From assembly GCF_902381825.1 (NCBI RefSeq), contig NZ_LR698973.1, positions 3,169,571 to 3,202,454 on the forward strand: a DNA stretch of 32,884 bases. Direction: 5' to 3'. The DNA comes from Pseudocoprococcus catus (GTDB lineage: Bacteria; Bacillota; Clostridia; Lachnospirales; Lachnospiraceae). How positions within the stretch are numbered: the stretch's first letter is position 1; each line of letters opens with the position of its first letter. Under the pieces are notes generated by a model that searched no databases, was not told where the DNA came from, and saw only the letters and a program-made list of their open reading frames with translations. The position numbers were made by a program, and so were the translations under genes. This document shows positions 12,990 through 20,374 of the stretch, in pieces.

Positions 12990-14711
12990 ATGGCGATATT
13001 TCACTTTACAGTAAAGATTGTCGGGCGCAGTAAAGGAAAATCTGTCATATCCGCATCGGCATATCTTAATGGAGATGTGATGAAGAATGAGGAAACAGGC
13101 AGAATCAGTTACTATACTTCCAAAAAGGAAGTCGTCTACACCAGTCTGATGATGTGCGAAAATGCACCTCCTGAATGGCTGCATGTACCGGAAGAAAATA
13201 TAAAAAGGTTTCAACAGTCTATCCGTTATAAAAGAGCGGATGATAAAGATGCCGCACTGGAAAAGTTTAAAATCACATTTCAGAAACAGCGTCTATGGAA
13301 TGAGGTCTTAAAGATAGAAAAAAATGCAGATGCACAGCTTGGACGCTCATTTGAATTTTCCCTGCCGAAAGAATGGAGCAGACAGGAACAGATTGATTAT
13401 ACAACCGAATATATTCAAAAGACTTTCGTGGATAAGGGAATGTGTGTCGACTGGAGCATACACGATAAGAACGATGGAAATCCACATGTGCATTTACTTG
13501 TAACCATGCGACCATTCAATCCAGACCACTCATGGGGCAACAAGGAAGTCAAGGACTGGGATTTTGTCAGAGATACTGACGGAAATATCGTGGTTGATGA
13601 ATCCCACCCGGACTGGTGGCAGGATAAGAAAAATCCTGACCGGCATGGAATCCGCATTCCGGTACTTGATGAAAACGGAGTACAGAAAGTCGGGGCAAGA
13701 AACCGAAAACAATGGAAACGGGTTCTGACCGATGCTACCGGCTGGAATAATCCAAAGAATTGTGAGTTATGGCGAAGCGAATGGGCTGGGATGTGTAACC
13801 GGCATTTATCCATAGACAATCAGATTGACCACCGCTCTTATGAAAGACAGGGCAAATTAAAAATCCCTACGATTCATGAGGGTGCGGATGCAAGAAAGAT
13901 TGAGGAAAAATATCTCACCGGACAGATATGGAATGGTTCATGGAAGGTAGAGGAAAACCAGATGATTAAAAAACAAAATGCACTACTGCAAAAGGTAATC
14001 ACAACCTTTGGTAAGGTATCCGGTGCATTGTCAATATGGAAGGAGTGGTTGAATGACATTAGAAGAAAGCAAAGAAGTAATTCCCATGATGGAAGCAATG
14101 ATTACACAGATAGAGGAACAGCAGAATATCATGGCAGAGATGCTTCAGGAGATACAGGAAAAGGACGAGAAGCTGATGTGCTTTCAGGAGCAGGAAGAAC
14201 GATTGCAGCAATTAGAGAAAGAATTGTCAGAGCTGCTACAAATCTTACCGGATACAGAAGGACTGTTGATGCTTCTGGAAGAAAAGACAGACCAGATACA
14301 GAAACTCACAGACGAAAATCAGCAATGGCAGGAATTGGCACAGAAATTGAACAGCGAGAACCGGCTATTGCAGAAACAGAACAGCGAATTACTGAACTTG
14401 AACAGCAATTAGAGAAAGGAAGGTTGATTGATGAACGAATTAAGAAACTCAAAGAACGACGATCAACTGGAAGAACTGCTAATGCTGACGGAGCAGATGC
14501 AGGAAGAACTCGACCAGAAAGACCGGACTATCAGGAAACTGAAAGTGCAGCTCGACGAATCGCTGACCTTGAACGAGAGGTTAAACAGCGAGAACAGAGC
14601 AGGGAACATTCAAGCCTTAAAGAACGACTTGAGGAAAACAAAAGAATTATTGCAGAGCGAGAAAAAGAAAACGCACACCGCCCAAGCCATGATAGAGGAA
14701 TGTCGAGATAA
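12990..14711 (+). CDS. mobA: MobA/MobL-family relaxase
   Basis: The ATG at 12990 follows AAAGGGGG and starts MAIFHFTVKIVGRSKGKSVI, the normal family N-terminus. The upstream in-frame extension reads the oriT flank. The relaxase domain spans about residues 1-240. It has the HUH metal-binding motif NPHVHLLVTMR (His166, His168), ASAYL, and a Tyr-containing N-terminal region (SYYTSKKEVVY). It should nick the oriT and lead the strand into a helper's secretion channel. From about residue 355 to the end (573), the protein is Arg/Glu/Gly-rich and low in complexity. That part overlaps two coiled-coil genes in the +1 frame, which probably explains its composition. Confidence 0.88.
   Translation: MAIFHFTVKIVGRSKGKSVISASAYLNGDVMKNEETGRISYYTSKKEVVYTSLMMCENAPPEWLHVPEENIKRFQQSIRYKRADDKDAALEKFKITFQKQRLWNEVLKIEKNADAQLGRSFEFSLPKEWSRQEQIDYTTEYIQKTFVDKGMCVDWSIHDKNDGNPHVHLLVTMRPFNPDHSWGNKEVKDWDFVRDTDGNIVVDESHPDWWQDKKNPDRHGIRIPVLDENGVQKVGARNRKQWKRVLTDATGWNNPKNCELWRSEWAGMCNRHLSIDNQIDHRSYERQGKLKIPTIHEGADARKIEEKYLTGQIWNGSWKVEENQMIKKQNALLQKVITTFGKVSGALSIWKEWLNDIRRKQRSNSHDGSNDYTDRGTAEYHGRDASGDTGKGREADVLSGAGRTIAAIRERIVRAATNLTGYRRTVDASGRKDRPDTETHRRKSAMAGIGTEIEQREPAIAETEQRITELEQQLEKGRLIDERIKKLKERRSTGRTANADGADAGRTRPERPDYQETESAARRIADLEREVKQREQSREHSSLKERLEENKRIIAEREKENAHRPSHDRGMSR
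14053..14412 (+). CDS. Coiled-coil protein nested in the relaxase gene (+1 frame)
   Basis: This 119-residue frame lies wholly inside the relaxase gene. Its ATG follows AAGGAG at 14039-14044, a good site. The product (MTLEESKEVIPMMEAMITQI... to ENRLLQKQNSELLNLNSN) is an almost continuous coiled coil with Leu/Met/Ile at heptad positions. Absence of stops for 120 codons plus a well-placed ribosome binding site suggests a true gene. The relaxase frame over the same DNA looks biased, which fits dual coding. Partners may include the next coiled-coil gene, which starts 18 bases later in the same frame. Confidence 0.6.
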   Translation: MTLEESKEVIPMMEAMITQIEEQQNIMAEMLQEIQEKDEKLMCFQEQEERLQQLEKELSELLQILPDTEGLLMLLEEKTDQIQKLTDENQQWQELAQKLNSENRLLQKQNSELLNLNSN

Positions 14712-15399
14712 GCAGAGACAGGCAGAACAGGAACGGGATTATGCACTCTCCCATCAGAAAAAAGTAGAGATACCGGTTGAAAAGCCGGTGCTCTATCAAA
14801 AGTGCGGGAATTGTAAACAGACAGCTTATCTGAAAGCTAAGGAAAGGTATGATACACAGAGAGAAAAACTGGCAGGCAGATATAAAGCAAAAACAGCTAT
14901 ATATGAAGCATTGATGTTTCTGCTGATATGGTATTCCGTATCAACTACTCTTTTTCAGATGATACGGTCAAAAATATTTATTTCTGATTGCGTGGTATTC
15001 TTTGATACAATCGCCACTTTTATACAGAACATTGCAGGATTGACTATACTGGCAGGGAAGAATGTGGCACAGGTTAGCAATGGAATATCCAATCCTGTCG
15101 TTGTCGGAATTATATACTGGATGATAAGAATACTGATTTCCGGTGGATGTCTGGTGGGTGTGGGAATACTTTTGGCATTCATCGAAATAAAGATTGCAGG
15201 GCTATATAAGAAATACTGTTGGGATATGATTACCATAATGGTGATACTCGTAAGTATGGCAATAGCAATCTATTTCGCAGATTGGATAAGGACAATATTA
15301 CCAGTCAATCTACTGTTTCTATTGTTATTGGTACAGGTAATATATGTCGTGATAAGATGGTATGTGAAAGGCTGGCGGGAAACAAGGGGATATTACTAA
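14431..15399 (+). CDS. DUF6040-like coiled-coil membrane protein
   Basis: The ATG at 14431 follows AAAGGAAGG; a TTG directly before it is also possible. The first 281 bases overlap the relaxase gene in the +1 frame. The 322-residue product has a coiled coil (about residues 1-110), a CxxC pair (KCGNCKQTAYLKAKERYD), and then four or five membrane segments (about 155-175, 185-210, 228-255, 265-290 and 292-310). It ends in RWYVKGWRETRGYY. This layout and the GYY end match DUF6040 proteins seen in mobilisable elements. A role in transfer or at the membrane is likely by context only. Confidence 0.7.
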   Translation: MNELRNSKNDDQLEELLMLTEQMQEELDQKDRTIRKLKVQLDESLTLNERLNSENRAGNIQALKNDLRKTKELLQSEKKKTHTAQAMIEECRDKQRQAEQERDYALSHQKKVEIPVEKPVLYQKCGNCKQTAYLKAKERYDTQREKLAGRYKAKTAIYEALMFLLIWYSVSTTLFQMIRSKIFISDCVVFFDTIATFIQNIAGLTILAGKNVAQVSNGISNPVVVGIIYWMIRILISGGCLVGVGILLAFIEIKIAGLYKKYCWDMITIMVILVSMAIAIYFADWIRTILPVNLLFLLLLVQVIYVVIRWYVKGWRETRGYY

Positions 15400-15524
15400 A
15401 ACATACTATACCATGCCTAAAACTGTTAAACAATAAATCGGCATAATTGGTCATTTCATGATGCAAGATAAAAAGACTGATTATGTCGATATACAGATTC
15501 TGTGAATGAATGAAAGTGGATAAC

Positions 15525-15553
15525 TTGTTTTGTCCGAGCAAGGGAACTATAAT
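15525..15553 (+). promoter_or_regulatory. Promoter upstream of the two-component system
   Basis: TTGTTT (15525-15530), a 17-base spacer, and TATAAT (15548-15553). It would start a message covering the regulator, kinase and ABC genes with a leader of about 90 bases. Confidence 0.5.
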
Positions 15554-15646
15554 GTTTTGGTAGAAGTAAAAAAGACAACCATTTGGTTGAGAAAAAAAGA
15601 TGCAGAAAAACCTATTGACGGAAGAATAAAAAATCAAGGAGTAATC

Positions 15647-16342
15647 ATGATAGAAAACAAGATAATATTGATTGAAGATGATAAAGAAATAAGAGGAATG
15701 ATAAACGATTATTTATCAGGAGAATTTGAAGTGACAGCTTTTAATGATGGTATGTCAGCTATCCAGAAAATTACAAGCTATGATGAATATGCGCTTGCGC
15801 TTATTGATCTTATGTTACCGGATATAAGCGGGATGGAGATTATTAAGATAATTCGTAAAGTCAGCAAGATACCAATTATTATTATTACTGCTAAAGACAA
15901 TGATATAGACAAATCATTAGGATTGAATTTGGGTGCTGATGATTATGTGGTAAAACCTTTTTCACTCATTGAGCTTACTGCTAGAATAAAGGCTAACATC
16001 AGACGAGCAAGAACCTACCAGGCGTTACCGAATAGTTCTATTATCAAAATTAAAGATATAGAAATCGACCCTCATAGTCACATGGTTCAGCGCAAAGGAG
16101 TAACCATAGATTTAACGCCAATTGAATTTCAAATTTTATACATTTTAGCAAGCCATCCGGGGCAGGCTTATTCAAAGGAAAGGCTATATGAACTGATTTG
16201 GAAAGAACCATATTTTGGAAATGAAAATGTGTTGAATACACACATCAATCGTCTTCGCTTGAAATTGAAGAGCAATGCAGAAGACAGTACAGCCTATGTT
16301 AAAACTTTATGGGGCATTGGATATAAGATGGAGGAGAAATAG
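15647..16342 (+). CDS. OmpR/PhoB-family response regulator
   Basis: The ATG at 15647 follows AAGGAG at 15636-15641, which sets the start and gives 231 residues. The receiver domain shows IILIEDDKE (acidic pair), the phospho-acceptor Asp in LALIDLMLPDISG, a Thr in IIIITAKD, and Lys in VVKPFS. The C-terminal winged helix has IDLTPIEFQILYILASHPGQ and ends THINRLRLKLK...GIGYKM. The kinase gene begins directly at the next base. It probably controls the ABC transporter downstream, as in bacitracin and lantibiotic resistance loci. Confidence 0.92.
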   Translation: MIENKIILIEDDKEIRGMINDYLSGEFEVTAFNDGMSAIQKITSYDEYALALIDLMLPDISGMEIIKIIRKVSKIPIIIITAKDNDIDKSLGLNLGADDYVVKPFSLIELTARIKANIRRARTYQALPNSSIIKIKDIEIDPHSHMVQRKGVTIDLTPIEFQILYILASHPGQAYSKERLYELIWKEPYFGNENVLNTHINRLRLKLKSNAEDSTAYVKTLWGIGYKMEEK

Positions 16343-17275
16343 ATGATGATTTTATTTGTGGTTCTTTCATTTGTTATGGTTTTTATATTGATCTGGCAAC
16401 AGATACAGCATAAAAAATTAGTACGAGAAATTGATTATATTACAAGTAGGCTTGATACTATTTCTGTCATTTCTGAAAATGGCTTTGTACTTATACCTAC
16501 AGATAATGATAGTATCAAGAAATTAAGCGCTGCACTTAATAAGCTGCTTCAGGATTTTTATACAAAAAAGTCACAATTTGAGCAGAGTAAACAGGCAATG
16601 GCGAAAGTCCTTACAAACATCTCTCACGACATCCGAACTCCACTCACTGTTCTAAAAGGAAATAGTGAAATGCTTTCCAATATAACAAACACTTACTCTG
16701 CATCTGAAAATGTTCATGCTATGGCTGTTAAAATAGACCAAAAGGCTGATGATTTAATCTCAACAATTAACGACTATTTTACAATGTCTAAAATAACTTC
16801 TGGAGATTTTTCTATTAAAATGAAAAAGGAAAATATATCAAGGATTTGCCAAGATACAATTTTGGACTACTATGACCTTCTTGAACAGAAACAATTTGAA
16901 GTCAATATTCAGATACCGGATACACCGATTTTTGCCTATACAGATAACGAGGCGTTACAACGCATTTTAAAAAATCTGATAGACAATGCCATCCGACATG
17001 GTGGTGATGGTAAGTATATTTCTTTAAGGCTCACCACATCAAATGGAAAAAACATTATTGAAATAGAAGATCGAGGAGATGGGATATCACCACAGCAGCA
17101 AAAACAGATCTTTGAAAGGAATTATACAACAGCCCGAAAAACTTCCGGCAGTGGTTTGGGGCTTTCAATTTCAAAATGTCTTGCTGAACAAATTGGGGCA
17201 GACTTAGAAGTTTATAGTGTACAAAATGAGCAAACTATTTTCTCAATCATCTTGAAAAAGTTAGAAAATCGTTAG
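16343..17275 (+). CDS. Small membrane histidine kinase
   Basis: The ATG abuts the stop of the regulator gene, whose last codons (ATGGAGGAGAAATAG) supply the ribosome binding site. The 310-residue product has one N-terminal membrane segment (about residues 2-19) and almost no extracellular part, so it may sense within the membrane or via the transporter. It carries an H box (ISHDIRTPLTVLKGNSEML), an N box (LKNLIDNAIRHGG), and G boxes (EDRGDGIS, GSGLGLSISK). The minimal sensor is like kinases that detect cell-wall antibiotics together with a partner ABC transporter. Confidence 0.9.
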   Translation: MMILFVVLSFVMVFILIWQQIQHKKLVREIDYITSRLDTISVISENGFVLIPTDNDSIKKLSAALNKLLQDFYTKKSQFEQSKQAMAKVLTNISHDIRTPLTVLKGNSEMLSNITNTYSASENVHAMAVKIDQKADDLISTINDYFTMSKITSGDFSIKMKKENISRICQDTILDYYDLLEQKQFEVNIQIPDTPIFAYTDNEALQRILKNLIDNAIRHGGDGKYISLRLTTSNGKNIIEIEDRGDGISPQQQKQIFERNYTTARKTSGSGLGLSISKCLAEQIGADLEVYSVQNEQTIFSIILKKLENR

Positions 17276-17338
17276 ATTTATGACAGAGAAAAGAGAAGTC
17301 CATTTTGTATAATGGCAGCTATAAAGGAGGCACACAAA

Positions 17339-18250
17339 ATGGATTATATTATGGAAACCGTAGGTTTGCGAAAAGCCTACAAAGATAATATTGTTGTAGA
17401 CGATGTAAATATGCATATATCTAAAGGGGCAATATATGGCTTTGTTGGTCCAAACGGCGCAGGAAAAAGCACGGTTATGAAAATGATTTTGAGTCTTATC
17501 CAGCCAGATGCTGGAGAGGTTCAGCTTTTAGGCGAAAAAGTTACCAGTCACAGTTATGAAATATTCAAAAAGGTTGGTTCTATTATTGAGAATCCATACT
17601 TTTACGATAAAATGACTGCCAGACAAAACTTAGAGTTGCACTGTGAGTATATGGGATTTCCCAACAAGGAACGAATCGATGAGGTTTTGCATTTGGTGGA
17701 CTTGCAGAATGTCGAGAAAAAACAAGTTTGTCATTACTCGTTGGGTATGAAACAACGACTTGCTATTGCAAGAGCTATTCTGGCAAAGCCAGAATTTTTG
17801 ATTTTAGACGAACCGATCAATGCTTTAGACCCTGAGGGTATTCGTGAAATGCGAACCCTTTTTCAACGGCTAAATCAAGAAGATGGAACAACTATTTTTA
17901 TATCCAGCCACATTCTATCCGAAGTGGATCTTCTTGCTGATACGATTGGAATTATTCAACACGGAAAACTCTTAACAGAATTACCTATCGAAGAAATCCA
18001 TAAGCATCAAACAGATTATATCAGCTTGCAGGTTGACGATGTGACTCGTGTTGCTGCACTGCTTGAAAACATGAGAATCACGAATTTTAGTGTATTAGAT
18101 AAAGAATTTATCCACATTTATGATTCTGATATTTCAGGTAAAGCTCTGTCAAAAGCCATCATTGAGAACGGGATTGGTTTGGAGAGCATGGGACGCAAGC
18201 AAGACACACTGGAAGATTTCTTTTTCCAGCTTACAGAGGAGGAAAAATGA
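17339..18250 (+). CDS. ABC transporter ATPase, BcrA-like
   Basis: AAGGAGG lies 9 bases before the ATG at 17339. The product has about 303 residues, with Walker A (GPNGAGKST), signature (YSLGMKQRLAIARAIL), Walker B (FLILDEP) and switch His (SSHILSEVD). The ABC domain covers about residues 5-215. A C-terminal extension of about 85 residues is typical of the BcrA/LanF branch, whose members export bacitracin or lantibiotic-type peptides. The permease gene follows 1 base after the stop. With the kinase and regulator it forms a probable peptide-antibiotic resistance cassette; the substrate is unknown. Confidence 0.9.
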   Translation: MDYIMETVGLRKAYKDNIVVDDVNMHISKGAIYGFVGPNGAGKSTVMKMILSLIQPDAGEVQLLGEKVTSHSYEIFKKVGSIIENPYFYDKMTARQNLELHCEYMGFPNKERIDEVLHLVDLQNVEKKQVCHYSLGMKQRLAIARAILAKPEFLILDEPINALDPEGIREMRTLFQRLNQEDGTTIFISSHILSEVDLLADTIGIIQHGKLLTELPIEEIHKHQTDYISLQVDDVTRVAALLENMRITNFSVLDKEFIHIYDSDISGKALSKAIIENGIGLESMGRKQDTLEDFFFQLTEEEK

Positions 18251-18251
18251 G

Positions 18252-18944
18252 ATGACACATTTGATCAAACTGGAACTGAAAAAATTTGGTATTGCACAAA
18301 ATATTATCTTTATGTTTGCCGCAATTCTTTTCAGCATCCTTTTCATTACAATATCTTTATGGGATAGCATGACAGACCCCAAACAGGTCAAAGACACATT
18401 TGAAAGCACATACCTTGTCATTGGCTTATTGATGTCATTCATTTTTCTTGTGTACTCGTCGGTCTTAACGGCAAAGCTGGTTATTGGAGAATATAATCAT
18501 CGAACAATTACGATTATGTTTTCTTATCCTTTAAACAGAATAAAATTGATTGCCAGCAAATTAACTATAATCATGGTTTATACAGCGATTTCAATGACGA
18601 TTGGATATATCTGTTGTAGCAGTTATATTATATTTGCGGATAAATCCTTTAATATGCTGGAGGGAACATTTCAACCATCAATGCTCCGAACATGGATACC
18701 AATGGCAATAACCACTGTGATTATATGTATGGTGCTGTCTCTGTGGTCATTTATTATTGGCATGATCAGAAAATCTGTTCCTGCAACAATCGTTACTTCT
18801 TTGATTGTTATTGTGTTACGGCAAGTTATTATCACCAAAAACACAACCAATCAGGAGTCCATAATGCAAGTTATCTTAGTTGCTATTGTTACCGTCATTG
18901 CTACACTACTTATCTTTAAAAGAAAAGTGCCTGAACTATATTGA
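18252..18944 (+). CDS. ABC transporter permease (ABC-2 type)
   Basis: The ATG at 18252 follows AGGAGGAAAA at the end of the ATPase gene, giving 230 residues. An N-terminal MTHLIKLELKKFG is followed by about six membrane segments (about residues 20-38, 55-78, 98-122, 150-175, 180-200 and 208-222). The cytoplasmic loop GEYNHRTITIMFSYPLNRIKLIASK is characteristic of BcrB/LanE/G-type permeases. It should form the channel for the ATPase upstream. The usual partner of such exporters is sometimes a second permease, which is absent, so it likely works as a homodimer. Confidence 0.85.
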   Translation: MTHLIKLELKKFGIAQNIIFMFAAILFSILFITISLWDSMTDPKQVKDTFESTYLVIGLLMSFIFLVYSSVLTAKLVIGEYNHRTITIMFSYPLNRIKLIASKLTIIMVYTAISMTIGYICCSSYIIFADKSFNMLEGTFQPSMLRTWIPMAITTVIICMVLSLWSFIIGMIRKSVPATIVTSLIVIVLRQVIITKNTTNQESIMQVILVAIVTVIATLLIFKRKVPELY

Positions 18945-18974
18945 TTATTTCTATTTTTACAAATGGTAAAAGAA

Positions 18975-19026
18975 AAAGCCGTCGCAAAGCAGATTCAATT
19001 TCATGTATTTATATAACGGCGGCTTT
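18975..19026. terminator. Terminator-like hairpin between converging genes
   Basis: AAAGCCGTCG (18975-18984) pairs with CGGCGGCTTT (19017-19026), with one G-U. The loop of 32 bases is long. Placed between the permease (+) and a minus-strand gene, it may serve either direction. Confidence 0.5.
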
Positions 19027-19111
19027 GATTTTTAAAGTCAATGTTTTTAGTGATTACACAAACAGATGACAACTTACATGTATGTGGTAGCTGACGTAAG
19101 TTTGGATTATT

Positions 19112-19351
19112 TTAAAAGATTTCCAATGAATCTTCCGCATCTACCCACATCTGCATATTCCCATCCAGATATAATCGTACATATTCAAGCGGTTCATCAA
19201 TTGCAAGTGCATTTAATGCACAATCTGAGCCAGGCGTAGTTTTTAAATTCTTTTCTGCTTCCCAACAGTCAATGCGGAGCATATAGCTCGCAGAGGTATA
19301 AACATCAACACTATTACGTTGTGGATTGTATTCTGCAAATATTGTTCTCAT
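19112..19351 (-). CDS. DUF6061-like small protein
   Basis: On the minus strand, AAGGAG precedes the ATG at 19351, which is preferred over a codon 21 bases upstream. The 79-residue soluble product reads MRTIFAEYNPQRNSVDVYTS, then LRIDCWEAE, and ends LEYVRLYLDGNMQMWVDAEDSLEIF. The sequence fits the DUF6061 family, small proteins often carried on integrative elements of gut Clostridia. The function is unknown. It is the last gene before the element's right end and is transcribed inward. Confidence 0.7.
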   Translation of the reverse strand: MRTIFAEYNPQRNSVDVYTSASYMLRIDCWEAEKNLKTTPGSDCALNALAIDEPLEYVRLYLDGNMQMWVDAEDSLEIF

Positions 19352-19464
19352 TGTATCAAATCTCCTTATCATTCAATCAATCATTTCTTACAAAATCAGA
19401 AGCGTTTCAATCAGTTCACCATGTCATTTTCATTTTGTGCTATAATGTGTTATCAGTTTTTTTG

Positions 19465-19539
19465 CCCTTGTATTTGCCCTTATCAGAGTTCGTAAACACT
19501 GGTGGGACGATATAACACAAGGGAAACAATAAGGGAAAG
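19465..19539. repeat. Right-end paired repeats, possible integrase arm sites
   Basis: CCCTTGTATTTGCCCTTAT (19465-19483) faces AAGGGAAACAATAAGGGAAAG, split here as AAGGGAAAC (19519) and AATAAGGGAAAG (19528-19539). The left end has the same parts but a shorter gap between them. Confidence 0.55.
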
Positions 19540-19634
19540 CTCACCTGCGCCAAACTTAGTGTTTTCAAAGGCTTGAGAGATATTTGATAATAAAATATAA
19601 CAATTATTAAATCCCTTGGAATACATGAAATCTC

Positions 19635-19653
19635 AATTCAAGTTTGTAGAATT
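19635..19653. other. Putative right attachment core
   Basis: AATTCAAGTTTGTAGAATT shares 12 bases with the left copy (9621) and 17 bases with a third copy at 5040-5056. Confidence 0.45.
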
Positions 19654-19678
19654 CAAAAATTTAATATGAAATGTGAGA

Positions 19679-19717
19679 TAGAGCGTATGGAAATTAACTA
19701 TACGTTCTATTTTTTTG
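19679..19717 (+). terminator. Intrinsic terminator beyond the element's right end
   Basis: TAGAGCGTAT (19679-19688) pairs with ATACGTTCTA (19700-19709), ten pairs with one G-U, followed by a T run. Confidence 0.7.
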
Positions 19718-19756
19718 CTTATTTTTAGAAAAAGTGATTAAAAAACTATTGACATT

Positions 19757-20014
19757 TTGTTACTGGCAGAACTGCCAAAAGTATTCTTATTTCCTGTGGT
19801 GCGAGGCTGGCACCATTTGATCAGTAAATATAGATTATCGCAGCTGTCGGGAATTTCCCAGTCGTCACTGGGGAGAATCATGGCGCAGGAAAACCTGCCG
19901 TTGCTGATTACACTTGAAAAAATATGTACAGCATTAGGCGTGACATTATCACGGTTTTTTGTTTTTGAACGTAAAAACGGTAATGTTTTTCTTGTGTACA
20001 GCAGAGTACTATAG
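19757..20014 (+). pseudogene. XRE-family HTH regulator, degraded
   Basis: The middle of the 85-residue frame reads KYRLSQLSGISQSSLGRIMA then LPLLITLEKICTALGVTLSRFF. This is the HTH_3 domain of small XRE regulators that usually begin with a short helix and end soon after SQFF. Here the N-terminus is replaced by an unrelated stretch, no ribosome binding site precedes any start, and the C-terminus runs on into VFERKNGNVFLVYSRVL. I read it as a remnant next to the element's insertion point. A TTGACA lies just upstream at about 19750. Confidence 0.6.
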
Positions 20015-20059
20015 TATAATAAATCCGGTTTTATTGCATAAGTTTAAAGGTTATAATAA

Positions 20060-20146
20060 GGAAAACGGCAAACCAGATGAAAGTCTGGGACGCAAAGCCA
20101 GAAGAGGCTAAAGTCAGAAAGTTTGACCAGGTCAGCCGGTTGCAAC
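20060..20146 (+). ncRNA. c-di-GMP-I riboswitch (GEMM)
   Basis: The conserved parts are present in order: GGCAAACC (20067-20074), a short stem with a GAAA loop (20075-20086), GGGACGCAAAGCC (20087-20099), a stem AGCC...GGCT (20096-20109), CTAAAG, and the closing GGTCAGCCGGTTGC (20130-20143). This is the c-di-GMP-I aptamer. It lies about 230 bases upstream of the PAS hybrid kinase and must control it, and perhaps the genes behind it. A diguanylate cyclase in the same gene group could close a feedback loop. Confidence 0.93.
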
Positions 20147-20241
20147 TGTTTCTATATCATATATGGAAAAGATGTGAAAGTGGAAGAGATCTCGATAACT
20201 TTTATACTATATCGATGAGTGATTCTAAAGAAATGTAGTAG

Positions 20242-20281
20242 GGATACGGGCATATTTGGGCAAGTATCCTTTTTATATGCC
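20242..20281 (+). promoter_or_regulatory. Probable riboswitch expression platform (terminator and rival hairpin)
   Basis: GGATAC (20242-20247) pairs with GTATCC (20264-20269), followed by five T: a terminator-like hairpin. An alternative stem GGCATAT (20249-20255) with ATATGCC (20275-20281) crosses it, so both cannot form at once. The spacing of 100 bases from the aptamer is long, and how ligand binding is passed on is not visible. Confidence 0.45.
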
Positions 20282-20374
20282 AAAATGGGTACGAAAACTG
20301 GCAGGGACAGATTCTCTGTATACAGATAAAAGCAGGATGAAGAAGGCATAAGACGAAGAGAGGATTTTTATAAA

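Larger units (their letters stand above)
9621..19653. mobile_element. Candidate integrative mobilisable element (about 10 kb)
   Basis: The segment contains a coherent module: tyrosine integrase, XRE repressor, xis, oriT, MobA/MobL relaxase, and a cargo of a two-component system plus ABC exporter. At the left, AATTCAAGTTTG (9621) is followed by paired CCCTTAT / AAGGGAAA repeats and then int. At the right the same parts come in mirror order: repeats at 19465-19539, then AATTCAAGTTTG (19635). This is the layout expected of core and arm sites of a tyrosine integrase. The element has no type IV secretion genes, so it would rely on a helper for transfer. The boundaries are inferred. Confidence 0.6.
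19352..19756. other. Right end of the mobilisable element and flank
   Basis: No gene is visible in these 400 bases. They contain the arm-like repeats (19465-19539), the putative right core (19635-19653), and a terminator (19679-19717) just outside the element. Confidence 0.6.

Noticed and set aside
12709..13014. Open frame of 101 codons between the DUF3847-like gene and the relaxase
   Set aside because: It covers the oriT hairpins and the nic core and encodes a low-complexity product without family traits. The region is better explained as oriT.
13415..13819. Long minus-strand frames inside the relaxase gene
   Set aside because: They lie opposite a conserved catalytic domain, lack ribosome binding sites and show no domain pattern.
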